Part shown: one piece after another, positions 1 through 6,033 of the stretch
Layout of the letters: each line of letters begins with the position of its first letter
Numbering within the stretch: the stretch's first letter is position 1
From: Gammaproteobacteria bacterium
GTDB taxonomy: Bacteria > Pseudomonadota > Gammaproteobacteria > UBA9214
Length of the DNA stretch: 6,291 nt
Assembly (NCBI GenBank): GCA_030635865.1
Contig: DAOVYA010000095.1
Span: forward strand, 1-6,291
Direction: 5' to 3'
The notes under the pieces: generated by a model
Seen by the model: the letters and a program-made list of their open reading frames with translations, nothing else
Databases searched by the model: none
Told to the model about the DNA's origin: nothing
Translations under genes and position numbers: made by a program

Positions 1-95
1 ACCAGCGCCACATCGACACCTTCCAGTGCAAGCGCGCAGGCCGCCGTTGCACCGACAATCCCCCCACCGATAATGATGACCTCAAACTGGCTCAT
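1..95 (-). CDS. ubiI: FAD-dependent ubiquinone-biosynthesis hydroxylase, UbiI/VisC-like (5' end only)
   Basis: Only the N-terminal 31 codons are inside the window; the gene continues past base 1. The peptide starts MSQFEVIIIGGGIVGATAAC and shows a beta strand followed by the GxGxxG dinucleotide-binding loop (GGGIVG, residues 10-15). This is the FAD-binding Rossmann start of the UbiH/UbiF/UbiI/COQ6 hydroxylase family. The ATG at 93-95 is the natural start because the Rossmann strand begins four residues later. Only a weak purine stretch (AAGGG, about 15 nt upstream) could serve as ribosome site. It lies downstream of ubiH on the same strand, the place taken by ubiI (visC; C5 hydroxylation of the ubiquinone ring) in many Gammaproteobacteria. 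The family call is firm from the motif. The choice of ubiI over other paralogues rests on gene order alone. Confidence 0.8.
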   Translation of the reverse strand, partial: MSQFEVIIIGGGIVGATAACALALEGVDVAL

Positions 96-121
96 ATATG
101 ATGTTGAATACCCTTAAAATG

Positions 122-308
122 TCCCGTCATCGCGAGTCCACCCCCTTCGTTATTGCGAGTCCACCCCCCGTCATTGCGAGCGAAGCGTGGCAATCTCGTA
201 AAGCTGGCAGCGGACTTGACGAGATTGCCGCGTCACTTCGTTCCTCGCAATGACGGGGGTTATTTGTCCGCGTCACCTTGTTCCCCGCAATGACGGGGCT
301 CATTAATT
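122..308. repeat. Cluster of palindromic MITE/REP-like intergenic repeats
   Basis: A complete palindrome sits in the middle. Its outer arms, 165-180 (CCCCCGTCATTGCGAG) and 244-259, are perfectly complementary over 16 bp. Its inner arms, 189-199 (GGCAATCTCGT) and 219-229, pair over 11 bp around a 19-nt loop. CGAAG (181-185) can also pair with CTTCG (236-240). On the left are two degenerate extra copies of the outer arm (about 125-147 and 148-169, each with GCGAGTCCACCCCC). On the right the 31 bases from 228 recur at 268-298 with three mismatches, a 40-bp tandem duplication. The cluster fills the gap between ubiH and the next ubi gene. There is no T tract after the stem on either strand, so it does not look like a standard intrinsic terminator. 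Similar TCATTGCGAG...CAATCTCG palindromes are, from memory, dispersed in several bacterial genomes; I cannot count copies here. Confidence 0.85.
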
Positions 309-326
309 AAATCAGCGTCTACCTGG

Positions 327-1544
327 CTACAATGGCAAACCACGCGCCAGCCGCGGTGTTTTGCCGGCACGTCCCATGGTCATGCGTGTCAACAGGCGCT
401 TTGCCGGCGGTACCAGGTCAAGCGCCAGCATGCCGGCACTGCGTACCATACCCAGTGCCGGTATCGGCATCGTAAACAGGCGCGCAAGCCCGTCAGTAAA
501 TACGGTTACGCCCTGGTGGTCAGCGTGACGCCATTCTGCATATCGGTTCAGTACCTCCAGCGACCCGGGGTCCTCTCCCTTGCGCACGGCTTCTACCAGC
601 ACTTCGGCCAGAACAGCAATATCACGCGCACCAAGATTAAAGCCCTGCCCGGCAATCGGGTGCAGGGTATGCGCCGCATTCCCGACCAGCGCAAGGCGTT
701 CACGCACTGATTCCGCGGCCTGCATCAGCTTCAATGGCCAGGCCTGGCGCCGGCCGGGCCGCTGCAGGCGTCCCAGTCGATAACCAAAGCGCTCCTGCAA
801 CCCGGCCAGAAAGGCGTCATCGTCGAGCGCCATAATATCATCGGCCTGTTCGCTTGCTACTGTCCACACGACCGCACAACGCTGTTCCGTCATTGGCAAC
901 AGGGCCAGCGGCCCCGTATCGGTAAAACGCTCATAGGCAATATTGCGGTGCGGCAGTTGCGGTGTGATGTTGGTGACAATCGCGGTCTGCCCATAATCAC
1001 TTTCCAGGCTGTCGATCCCAAACTGTTTACGGATGAGAGAGTTGACACCATCGGCCGCAACCAGCAGGCGTGCACTGAGCGTTTCAGGCACGCCATCCTG
1101 GATAATCTCCACCTGCACCGCATCCCCGGTCCGGCTGACCGCCGACACGCTTGCCGGACAGCGGTATTCAATCCCCTCCCGTCGGGAAACAGCATCATCA
1201 AGCACCTGCCCGATCACCCGGGCTGGTACGACATACCCCAGGGCCGGCAGCCCTTCTTCAGTACGGTCCATCCGGGTCATGCCAAAATGCCCGCGATCAG
1301 ATATGTGAATCCGGTGGATCGGTGTAGCAGCAACGGCAAGTTCATCCCATAACTGCAGGCCACTGAAAATACGCTTTGTCCCGTACGCCAGGGCAATTGC
1401 ACGCTCATCATAACCGGGTTCCTCGCGAACCCCGGGCTGCACGGCCTCCACGATTGCAATACGCAGATCCTGCCCGCTCAATGCACAGGCAAGGCTGGCG
1501 CCCACCATGCCACCACCCACAATAATTACGTCATACCGGGCCAT
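327..1544 (-). CDS. ubiH: 2-octaprenyl-6-methoxyphenol hydroxylase (UbiH)
   Basis: A 405-residue class A flavoprotein monooxygenase, normal length for UbiH. In the family it hydroxylates the ubiquinone precursor ring (C1 position) using FAD, NAD(P)H and O2, in association with the other Ubi proteins at the membrane. Visible motifs are the FAD-binding GGGMVG loop (residues 10-15), the DERA segment (46-49), the DG motif in LLVAADGVNSLIRK (about 160-173), and the C-terminal FAD ribose/diphosphate motif ALVGNAAHTLHPIAGQGFNLG (about 285-305). The GN in place of the usual GD, with the HPIAGQGFNLG tail, is typical of UbiH. The ATG at 1542-1544 is directly before the Rossmann strand, with AGGA 10 nt upstream. 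It starts 28 bp after pepP, consistent with one operon. The gap downstream is occupied by palindromic repeats. Other family members (UbiF, UbiI) are less likely because of the pepP-ubiH linkage. Confidence 0.95.
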   Translation of the reverse strand: MARYDVIIVGGGMVGASLACALSGQDLRIAIVEAVQPGVREEPGYDERAIALAYGTKRIFSGLQLWDELAVAATPIHRIHISDRGHFGMTRMDRTEEGLPALGYVVPARVIGQVLDDAVSRREGIEYRCPASVSAVSRTGDAVQVEIIQDGVPETLSARLLVAADGVNSLIRKQFGIDSLESDYGQTAIVTNITPQLPHRNIAYERFTDTGPLALLPMTEQRCAVVWTVASEQADDIMALDDDAFLAGLQERFGYRLGRLQRPGRRQAWPLKLMQAAESVRERLALVGNAAHTLHPIAGQGFNLGARDIAVLAEVLVEAVRKGEDPGSLEVLNRYAEWRHADHQGVTVFTDGLARLFTMPIPALGMVRSAGMLALDLVPPAKRLLTRMTMGRAGKTPRLARGLPL

Positions 1545-1572
1545 ACTAAAGGTGTCCTGTTCGTGAGGCGTA

Positions 1573-2895
1573 TCAGGCAGCCGGTCTGCCTGCCGCCATT
1601 ACTGCCTCGATATCAGCAACCGTTTTGGGTGCGGCCTTACTCAGGACGTCCGGTTCGTCCTTTGTTACCAGCACATCATCCTCGATACGAATACCGATGC
1701 CCCACCACTTTTTAGCAACACCCCGGCTGCCCGGTGCGATGTAAATACCCGGCTCAACCGTCAACACCATACCCGGTTCCAGTTCGCGCCACTCACCCCC
1801 GACCTTGTAATCGCCGACATCGTGCACATCCATACCCAGCCAGTGACCTGTCCGATGCATATAAAAACGCCGGTAGGCTTCTTTCTTGATGAGCGCCGCC
1901 GGTTTGCCCTTGAGTATTCCCAGCTTGACCAGCCCGCGCGTCAGCACCTTGACGGATGCGACATGCGGTGCATTCCAGTGATTGCCCGGCCTGACCTGTT
2001 TGATGGCTGCCGCCTGCGCCGCGAGCACCACCTCGTACAGCGCCTTTTGTGCCAGGCTGAAACGGCCGTTCACCGGGAAGGTACGCGTCACATCAGACGC
2101 ATAACAATCATATTCTGCACCTGCATCGATCAATAACAGGTCACCATCGCGCATACGGTCCCTGTTTTCCGTGTAGTGCAGAATGCAGCCGTTCTCCCCG
2201 CTACCGACAATAGATGGATAGGCGGGCACCATACCGGCCCGACGAAATTCGTGCAGCAATTCCGCCTCGATCTCATACTCGGTCATTTCCGGCCTGCATG
2301 CCTGCATGGCACGCAGGTGCCCGCGACAGGCAACCCTGGCCGCAGTACGCATCACCCGGACTTCCGAGCGGCTCTTGTAGAGCCGCATGTCATGCAACAG
2401 GTGCTCAATCGAAATAAACCTGTCCGGGGTCCGTAACCCGGCCCGCGCGCCCTGGCGGATCTGGCTGACCCAGTCGATCACACGCTTGTCGAAATCCGGG
2501 TGCGCACCCATGGTGTAGTACACCCGATCACAGCTTTCCAGCAAACCGGGAAGAATCTCGCCGATATCACTGACTGGAAATGCATCATCGGCACAAAAAG
2601 TGTCAACCGCGCCCTGTGTTCCCGCCCTGCGGCCCGTCCAGGTTTCCATGGCGGGTTCACTCTCACGACAAAACAGGAGGTACTCACCGTGCTTGCGGCC
2701 CGGCGCAAGTACAGCAACCGCATCCGGCTCACGAAAGCCGGTCAAATAGTAAAAATCGCTGTCTGCCCGGAATGGAAACTCGACATCCCGGTTACGTATG
2801 CACTCTGCTGAAGTCGGGATGATGGCAATCGACCCCTTACCCATCATGCGCATCAGCTGTTTGCGGCGGCGAGCGAATTCCTTCAGGGTAATCAT
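1573..2895 (-). CDS. pepP: Xaa-Pro aminopeptidase (aminopeptidase P, PepP)
   Basis: A 440-residue cytoplasmic metallopeptidase that removes the N-terminal residue from peptides with proline in position two. The N-terminal creatinase-like domain (about 1-170) contains the family signature RNRDVEFPFRADSDFYYLTG. The C-terminal pita-bread domain carries all five di-metal (Mn) ligands: D257 (LLLIDAG), D268 (SDVTRT), H351 (HRTGHWLGMDVHD), E381 (TVEPGIYI) and E405 (RIEDD). The conserved histidines H240, H347 and H358 are also present, so the enzyme should be active. The length matches the E. coli enzyme. The ATG at 2893-2895 has a strong AGGAG site 6 nt upstream that begins only 2 bases after the ygfB stop codon. 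This suggests translational coupling to ygfB. Confidence 0.97.
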   Translation of the reverse strand: MITLKEFARRRKQLMRMMGKGSIAIIPTSAECIRNRDVEFPFRADSDFYYLTGFREPDAVAVLAPGRKHGEYLLFCRESEPAMETWTGRRAGTQGAVDTFCADDAFPVSDIGEILPGLLESCDRVYYTMGAHPDFDKRVIDWVSQIRQGARAGLRTPDRFISIEHLLHDMRLYKSRSEVRVMRTAARVACRGHLRAMQACRPEMTEYEIEAELLHEFRRAGMVPAYPSIVGSGENGCILHYTENRDRMRDGDLLLIDAGAEYDCYASDVTRTFPVNGRFSLAQKALYEVVLAAQAAAIKQVRPGNHWNAPHVASVKVLTRGLVKLGILKGKPAALIKKEAYRRFYMHRTGHWLGMDVHDVGDYKVGGEWRELEPGMVLTVEPGIYIAPGSRGVAKKWWGIGIRIEDDVLVTKDEPDVLSKAAPKTVADIEAVMAAGRPAA

Positions 2896-2907
2896 ACGGG
2901 TCTCCTG

Positions 2908-3471
2908 CTACTGCAAGCGTGCTGACGTTGGAACAGATTGCAGGTCTTCATACATCAATAACACGCTCATGCGTACATACTCCATAATTTCCATATAGGC
3001 CTCCTCGTTATCATCATCTGTTGGGTCAGCAATAAAATCAGCATTGGAGATTTCATAAAAATCTTTTATGACCTCCCCCGTATCCCCGGGAAACGTGGCA
3101 TCGTCTTTTATCCCTCCCAGGGCAAGCCCGTAAAGATAACCTGCGCACCAGCGACTCAATGCCTGTGTACGCTGCATCAATGACGCGGCGTCCCCCGGCA
3201 ACAATAAAGCAAACCCGAATGAATCATCGTTGAATTGGCGTAAAATTTCGGCCTGCAGTCCATCCAGCAACTCACTGCAATCCCGTGCCGCGGCGCTCAG
3301 GGTATTGCCCTCGCCAAGCACGTGGTCCAGCCAGGTCCCGGGCGACGCCTTGCCACCGGCACAAATTATTCCGCACAACAAGCCATGCGCCTCGGCAGCA
3401 CCACTCACGGCAGCAGCGGAATCCAGTCTTTCCTCCAATTCATCATAGCTGCAAGTCGATGTTTCCTGCAC
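2908..3471 (-). CDS. ygfB: UPF0149 family protein YgfB (GTG start)
   Basis: A 187-residue acidic protein of the UPF0149/YgfB family. Recognisable blocks are AEAHGLLCGIICAG (about 26-39), FGFALLLPGD (85-94), LSRWCAGYLYGLALG (105-119) and the C-terminal NEEAYMEIMEYVRMSVLLMYEDL (about 155-177). The fold is all-helical; there is no signal peptide or membrane segment. The biochemical role is not settled. A Pseudomonas aeruginosa homologue has been reported to act as a regulator affecting the ampDh3/beta-lactam response, and I do not infer the same here. The start is GTG (3469-3471), supported by GAGGAG 8 nt upstream. It is the first gene of the leftward operon and is followed after 12 bp by pepP, the usual arrangement. 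Confidence 0.93.
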   Translation of the reverse strand: MQETSTCSYDELEERLDSAAAVSGAAEAHGLLCGIICAGGKASPGTWLDHVLGEGNTLSAAARDCSELLDGLQAEILRQFNDDSFGFALLLPGDAASLMQRTQALSRWCAGYLYGLALGGIKDDATFPGDTGEVIKDFYEISNADFIADPTDDDNEEAYMEIMEYVRMSVLLMYEDLQSVPTSARLQ

Positions 3472-3505
3472 AGCGCTTTCTCCTCACGGCACCTGGGTAA
3501 ATTCA

Positions 3506-3534
3506 GTTATACCAGTGTCTTGCCTGATTATCAC
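3506..3534 (-). promoter_or_regulatory. Putative sigma70-type promoter of the ygfB-pepP-ubiH operon
   Basis: Read on the minus strand, a TATAAC -10 box (3506-3511) is preceded by TG one base upstream, giving an extended -10 (TGGTATAAC). A weak -35, GTGATA (3529-3534, 4 of 6 consensus), lies 17 bp further upstream. The predicted start near 3499 leaves a leader of about 28 nt before the GTG, including the GAGGAG ribosome site. This is a prediction from sequence pattern only. Confidence 0.5.
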
Positions 3535-3580
3535 ATACTGACGTTGCGACTCTATCCTGGTTCTTGACACAGATACCGCG

Positions 3581-3609
3581 TTGACCCGGTCAGGCAACCG
3601 CACTATATT
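3581..3609 (+). promoter_or_regulatory. Putative sigma70-type promoter of the TIGR02449-zapA operon
   Basis: TTGACC (3581-3586, 5 of 6) and TATATT (3604-3609, 5 of 6) are separated by exactly 17 bp, the optimal spacing. Transcription would begin about 7 nt after the -10, i.e. at or beside the A of the ATG at 3616, so the first gene would have essentially no leader. A second perfect -35-like TTGACA lies at 3564-3569 but has no acceptable -10 at the right distance. Confidence 0.6.
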
Positions 3610-3615
3610 GGCTGT

Positions 3616-3849
3616 ATGACAAAAAAAACCACACCCGCACTCATTGACCAGGAGCTTGGCCAGCTTGAAGAAAAAGTGAGTAGCCTGCTCGACATCATTA
3701 ACCGCCTGATGAAGGAAAACCAGTCTCTGCGTGCCCAGCAGGAAACCCAGGCCACAGAACGTGCCGGTCTGCTTGAAAGGCACGACGAGGTACGTAACCG
3801 GGTTGATGCCATTGTGACACGCCTCAAATCACTGGAGACCAATATATGA
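3616..3849 (+). CDS. Small coiled-coil protein, TIGR02449 family, upstream of zapA
   Basis: A 77-residue, highly charged protein predicted to be almost entirely one coiled coil. From residue 11 leucine, isoleucine and valine recur in heptad-like spacing (LIDQELGQLEEKVSSLLDII, then NRLMKENQSLRAQ). It resembles the conserved short family TIGR02449 found directly before zapA in pseudomonads and other Gammaproteobacteria. The function is not established. Its coiled-coil nature and linkage to zapA suggest, but do not show, a link with division-ring assembly (compare ZapB, another small coiled coil). The reading frame is closed upstream by TGA at 3565-3567 with no ATG, GTG or TTG between, so 3616 is the only canonical start that keeps the full coil. 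No Shine-Dalgarno site precedes it. Its stop overlaps the zapA start as ATGA. Confidence 0.88.
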   Translation: MTKKTTPALIDQELGQLEEKVSSLLDIINRLMKENQSLRAQQETQATERAGLLERHDEVRNRVDAIVTRLKSLETNI

Positions 3850-4151
3850 GCAGTGAGCCACAGGCCCTCAAGGTCCACATCCTTGACAAGGAATACCTGG
3901 TTGCCTGTCCCGAGGAGGAAATGGATGCACTGAAGGCATCAGCAAAACACCTCAACGACAAGATGACCGAGATCCGCGAGACCGGAAAAGTTGTTGGTAT
4001 CGACCGTATAGCCGTGATGGCTGGCCTGAATATCGCGCATGAAGCGCTCTCCGGTGGCGGTAAATCAAGCAGAACCGGTACACGCATCAAGAAACTGAAT
4101 AGCCAGATTGATAAAGTGCTTGCCAAGTACCGGCAGGCACAGACGCATTGA
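3846..4151 (+). CDS. zapA: Cell division protein ZapA
   Basis: A 101-residue cytoplasmic protein, close to the usual ZapA length of about 100-110. In the family it binds FtsZ and cross-links and stabilises its protofilaments at mid-cell. The N-terminal globular part shows the ZapA pattern: VHILDKEYLVACPEEEMDAL (residues 10-29), then ASAKHLNDKM and the IDRIAVMAGLNIAHE helix (about 52-66). The C-terminal part (about 78-96, IKKLNSQIDKVLAKY) is the helix forming the dimer/tetramer coiled coil. The start codon overlaps the upstream stop (ATGA), and GGAG at 3834-3837, 8 nt upstream inside the preceding gene, is a good ribosome site. Translation is probably coupled. 6S RNA follows 15 bp after the stop, as in many Gammaproteobacteria. 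Confidence 0.95.
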   Translation: MSSEPQALKVHILDKEYLVACPEEEMDALKASAKHLNDKMTEIRETGKVVGIDRIAVMAGLNIAHEALSGGGKSSRTGTRIKKLNSQIDKVLAKYRQAQTH

Positions 4152-4166
4152 AAACCAGTTAGAAAC

Positions 4167-4351
4167 GGGCATCCCCTGCTGTGTTCGATAGTGGCTGAGT
4201 ACTCCTTGAGCCTATTTTCCAATTAAGGGGACTAATCCTGGTGCTATGTGCATGTCCGCCATGAGTGGAAAGCCTTTCGCACCACTGCCGTCCCCCTCTT
4301 GTACCTTTGGTTCAAGGGCAATAGCTACACCGGCACAAGTGGAGGATGCCC
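4167..4351 (+). ncRNA. ssrS: 6S RNA (ssrS)
   Basis: A regulatory RNA of about 185 nt, close to the E. coli length. It mimics an open promoter and binds the sigma70 RNA polymerase holoenzyme in stationary phase. The ends pair: GGGCATCC (4167-4174) with GGATGCCC (4344-4351), extended by CC/GG across a bulged A. Internal conserved blocks recognisable from known 6S RNAs are CCCTGCTGTGTTCG (about 4174-4187), GTGCATGTCCGCC followed by GGAAAGCCT in the apical arm, and ACCTTTGGTTCAAGGGC in the 3' strand near the central bubble. Its position between zapA and ygfA is the standard locus. The exact 5' and 3' ends are set by the stem and could differ by several bases. I could not find a convincing dedicated promoter in the end of zapA. 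Confidence 0.93.
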
Positions 4352-4355
4352 TCCT

Positions 4356-4361
4356 TATAAT
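4356..4361 (+). promoter_or_regulatory. Isolated consensus -10 box before ygfA
   Basis: A perfect TATAAT lies 5 nt after the 6S RNA terminal stem and 50 nt before the ygfA start. The expected -35 region (about 4332-4338) is poor (GGCACA or GCACAA), and there is no extended TG. It could be a weak ygfA promoter, but in E. coli ygfA is also read through from ssrS, so the box may be coincidental. Confidence 0.3.
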
Positions 4362-4367
4362 GGATTA

Positions 4368-4382
4368 CCCGGCAAAACCGGG
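4368..4382 (+). other. Small GC-rich hairpin in the ssrS-ygfA spacer
   Basis: CCCGG (4368-4372) and CCGGG (4378-4382) form a perfect 5-bp stem around a CAAAA loop. No T run follows, so it is not a convincing intrinsic terminator. It may be part of the ygfA leader or protect the 6S precursor 3' end. Confidence 0.4.
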
Positions 4383-4411
4383 CTGATTGCAGAACACACT
4401 CCACCCTGCCT

Positions 4412-4999
4412 ATGACCAGTCGCAAGCAGTTGCGCCAATCCATTCGCCGGCAACGATGCGCCATTGGCCTGCGCGAGGCAGGATCTTGCGCCGAACAATT
4501 GGCGCAATACGTTTGTGCCGGCCGCTTTGCCAATAACAGCCGCCACATAGCCGCTTACCTGGCTTCGGACGGTGAAATTGACCCATTTCCACTCATACAA
4601 CGACTTTGGCAACTGGGCAAAAAGCTTTATCTCCCGGTAATTTCTCCATTTTCGAAAAAAAAACTGTGGTTTGCCCGTTTCGAACCGGGTGACCGCCTGG
4701 TTTTCAACCGCTACGGCATCCCGGAACCGGAACGGCGCAGGTTAATCAAACCCTGCAATCTGGACCTGGTGTTCACACCGCTCGTCGCATTTGACACAAG
4801 GGGACATCGACTCGGTATGGGAAGTGCTTACTATGACCGCAGTTTTGCATTTCTTGGCAGGCGCACCAGACTGCACAAGCCAAAACTCGTTGGACTCGCC
4901 TATGAATTCCAGAAACAGGACACCCTTCCAGTGAACAGTTGGGATATTCCGCTGAATGCAATCGTTACTGAAACCGCAATTTACCGCACATCAAAATAA
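4412..4999 (+). CDS. ygfA: 5-formyltetrahydrofolate cyclo-ligase (MTHFS, YgfA/Fau)
   Basis: A 195-residue cytoplasmic enzyme that converts 5-formyl-THF to 5,10-methenyl-THF using ATP, returning stored folate to one-carbon metabolism. Family landmarks are the basic N-terminal helix SRKQLRQSIRRQR (3-15), AAYLASDGEID (47-57), KLYLPVI (71-77), YGIPEP (101-106), DLVFTPLVAFDTRGHRLGMG (118-137), YYDR (140-143) and the C-terminal WDIPLNAIVTE (177-187). The glycine-rich ATP loop reads GMGSAYYDR where most homologues have GMGGG(Y/F)YDR, a noticeable but probably tolerable change. There is no clear Shine-Dalgarno site before the ATG at 4412. The start is chosen because the conserved N-terminal basic helix begins at once. 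It lies 60 bp after 6S RNA, the classical ssrS-ygfA pair. Confidence 0.94.
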   Translation: MTSRKQLRQSIRRQRCAIGLREAGSCAEQLAQYVCAGRFANNSRHIAAYLASDGEIDPFPLIQRLWQLGKKLYLPVISPFSKKKLWFARFEPGDRLVFNRYGIPEPERRRLIKPCNLDLVFTPLVAFDTRGHRLGMGSAYYDRSFAFLGRRTRLHKPKLVGLAYEFQKQDTLPVNSWDIPLNAIVTETAIYRTSK

Positions 5000-6033
5000 T
5001 TCGCGTTTTGTAAACACTCAACCAGTTGCTTCACACGGCGTCTGAACGCATTTGTGTCTTTTTAACAACACAAAAGCGCGCGTTTTAAATAAAAGAGCGG
5101 ATGATAATGACCCAGAGCGAATATTTTGCATTGGGCAACTGTTAAACCGGAAAGAATAAACAAATGTGTCTCATGTGGTCCGAACACACTCACACGACAC
5201 CCCTTCCTTGCTGATCACATGAAGTACCAGGCACCAGGTATTTCGAAACAATGCAGTTCGCACGTAAAAATTTACCCGATTACACTATTTAACATAAAAA
5301 AATAATCCCCGAATATGTTTCGTCACCACCAGACATCACAACTGTTGAACACTCGCTATACACAATTGTGATCACTGCATAACAAACCAGGCACTGCCAA
5401 CACATACGTACCCGGTCATTCCATCCCTCCGCAACAGACTAAACATCCAATTGTTTACGACAAGCAACGATCAACGCGCTGACTGCTCGCTGCTACTCGA
5501 ATAATCTTGCGTATAACGCCCGTTTTTACCAGGAAGTGACGCCTTTTTAACGGCACTTTCACAGTGTCGGATTATTTCACACTCTCTATCTGCAACATGC
5601 CGCAGAACAACGCTAACTTCATGTTTATAAATGCAATCTATGTTAACCATCCAACTGCTATAAACACTGTTTTTTGACCATAAAACAGAAACTACTGTTA
5701 ATTATCTCGTAACCGGTAATGTACGTCGTCGCCTGCATTGCAATACAGGTTCAGCCAGGCATTTACTCAAAGACGATTAGTAAATCCATCGCGCAGACAA
5801 ACATTACACAACCGGATTTTAAACCGGCACAGGTAAACGTTATACAAAAAACACTGCCGTTATTTTTGTTACGTGTAACGAATTAAAGTCGATGCACTTA
5901 CACAAAATCAAAGTCTGATTTTTTCGTTTTCAATGTTAAAAACATGCAAAACATTTCCACTAAAAATTACTGGTAATTTGCTTATTCTTGTTTATACTCA
6001 CCTTGGGCAATTCAATGCAATGGAGGTAATGGT
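5000..6033. other. AT-rich gene-free region of about 1 kb
   Basis: This stretch is visibly richer in A and T than the genes around it, and no ORF of 60 codons or more lies within it. I see no tRNA, rRNA or clear intrinsic terminator. Contents that can be named are a 10-bp palindrome CACAATTGTG (5361-5370) overlapping GTGATCAC (5368-5375), a dyad GTTACGTGTAAC (5868-5879), four copies of AACCGG (5145, 5711, 5810, 5822), and AT-rich weak hairpins at 5051-5074 and 5904-5922. A TTGACC (5674-5679) followed after 17 bp by GTTAAT is a weak promoter candidate. It may be a long control region for the H1-like gene, an unannotated small-RNA locus, or decayed DNA; nothing seen decides between them. Confidence 0.6.
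5970..5998 (+). promoter_or_regulatory. Putative promoter of the H1-like gene
   Basis: TATACT (5993-5998, 5 of 6 to the -10 consensus) lies 36 nt before the ATG, in AT-rich DNA. The -35 at optimal 17-bp spacing is poor (CTGGTA, 5970-5975, 3 of 6), so an activator or another sigma factor may be needed. The predicted start is near 6005, giving a leader of about 29 nt that includes the GGAGG ribosome site. Confidence 0.4.

Noticed and set aside
165..259. Intrinsic terminator between ubiH and ubiI
   Set aside because: The stem is long and GC-rich, but no T tract follows on the transcribed (minus) strand, and the match to a dispersed palindromic repeat explains it better.
122..308. Short CRISPR array
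   Set aside because: The repeated pieces are inverted arms of a palindrome and adjacent duplications, with no regular repeat-spacer pattern and no cas gene.
5051..5074. Hairpin TTTGTGT/ACACAAA after ygfA as a terminator
   Set aside because: The stem is AT-rich and the T run lies in the loop rather than after the stem, so it does not fit an intrinsic terminator.
5101..5145. 14-codon ORF (MIMTQSEYFALGNC)
   Set aside because: Too short, with only a weak purine stretch upstream and no recognised family; expected by chance in 1 kb.
5164..5214. 16-codon ORF (MCLMWSEHTHTTPLPC) after a GGAAAG stretch
   Set aside because: The ribosome-site spacing is long (about 11 nt) and there is no supporting conservation or promoter; probably chance.
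5366..5385. CRP-like site (TGTGATCACTGCATAA)
   Set aside because: Only the TGTGA half matches; the second half-site is not TCACA at the required spacing, and no promoter is placed next to it.
5531..5558. Imperfect stem AAGTG...CACTT around a T-rich loop as a small-RNA hairpin
   Set aside because: Only 5 bp plus a broken 2-bp extension; not above chance in this AT-rich region.
5904..5922. AAAATCA/TGATTTT hairpin followed by T residues, possible terminator of an unseen small RNA
   Set aside because: The stem has only one G-C pair and would be very unstable; no matching promoter or transcript body can be pointed to.
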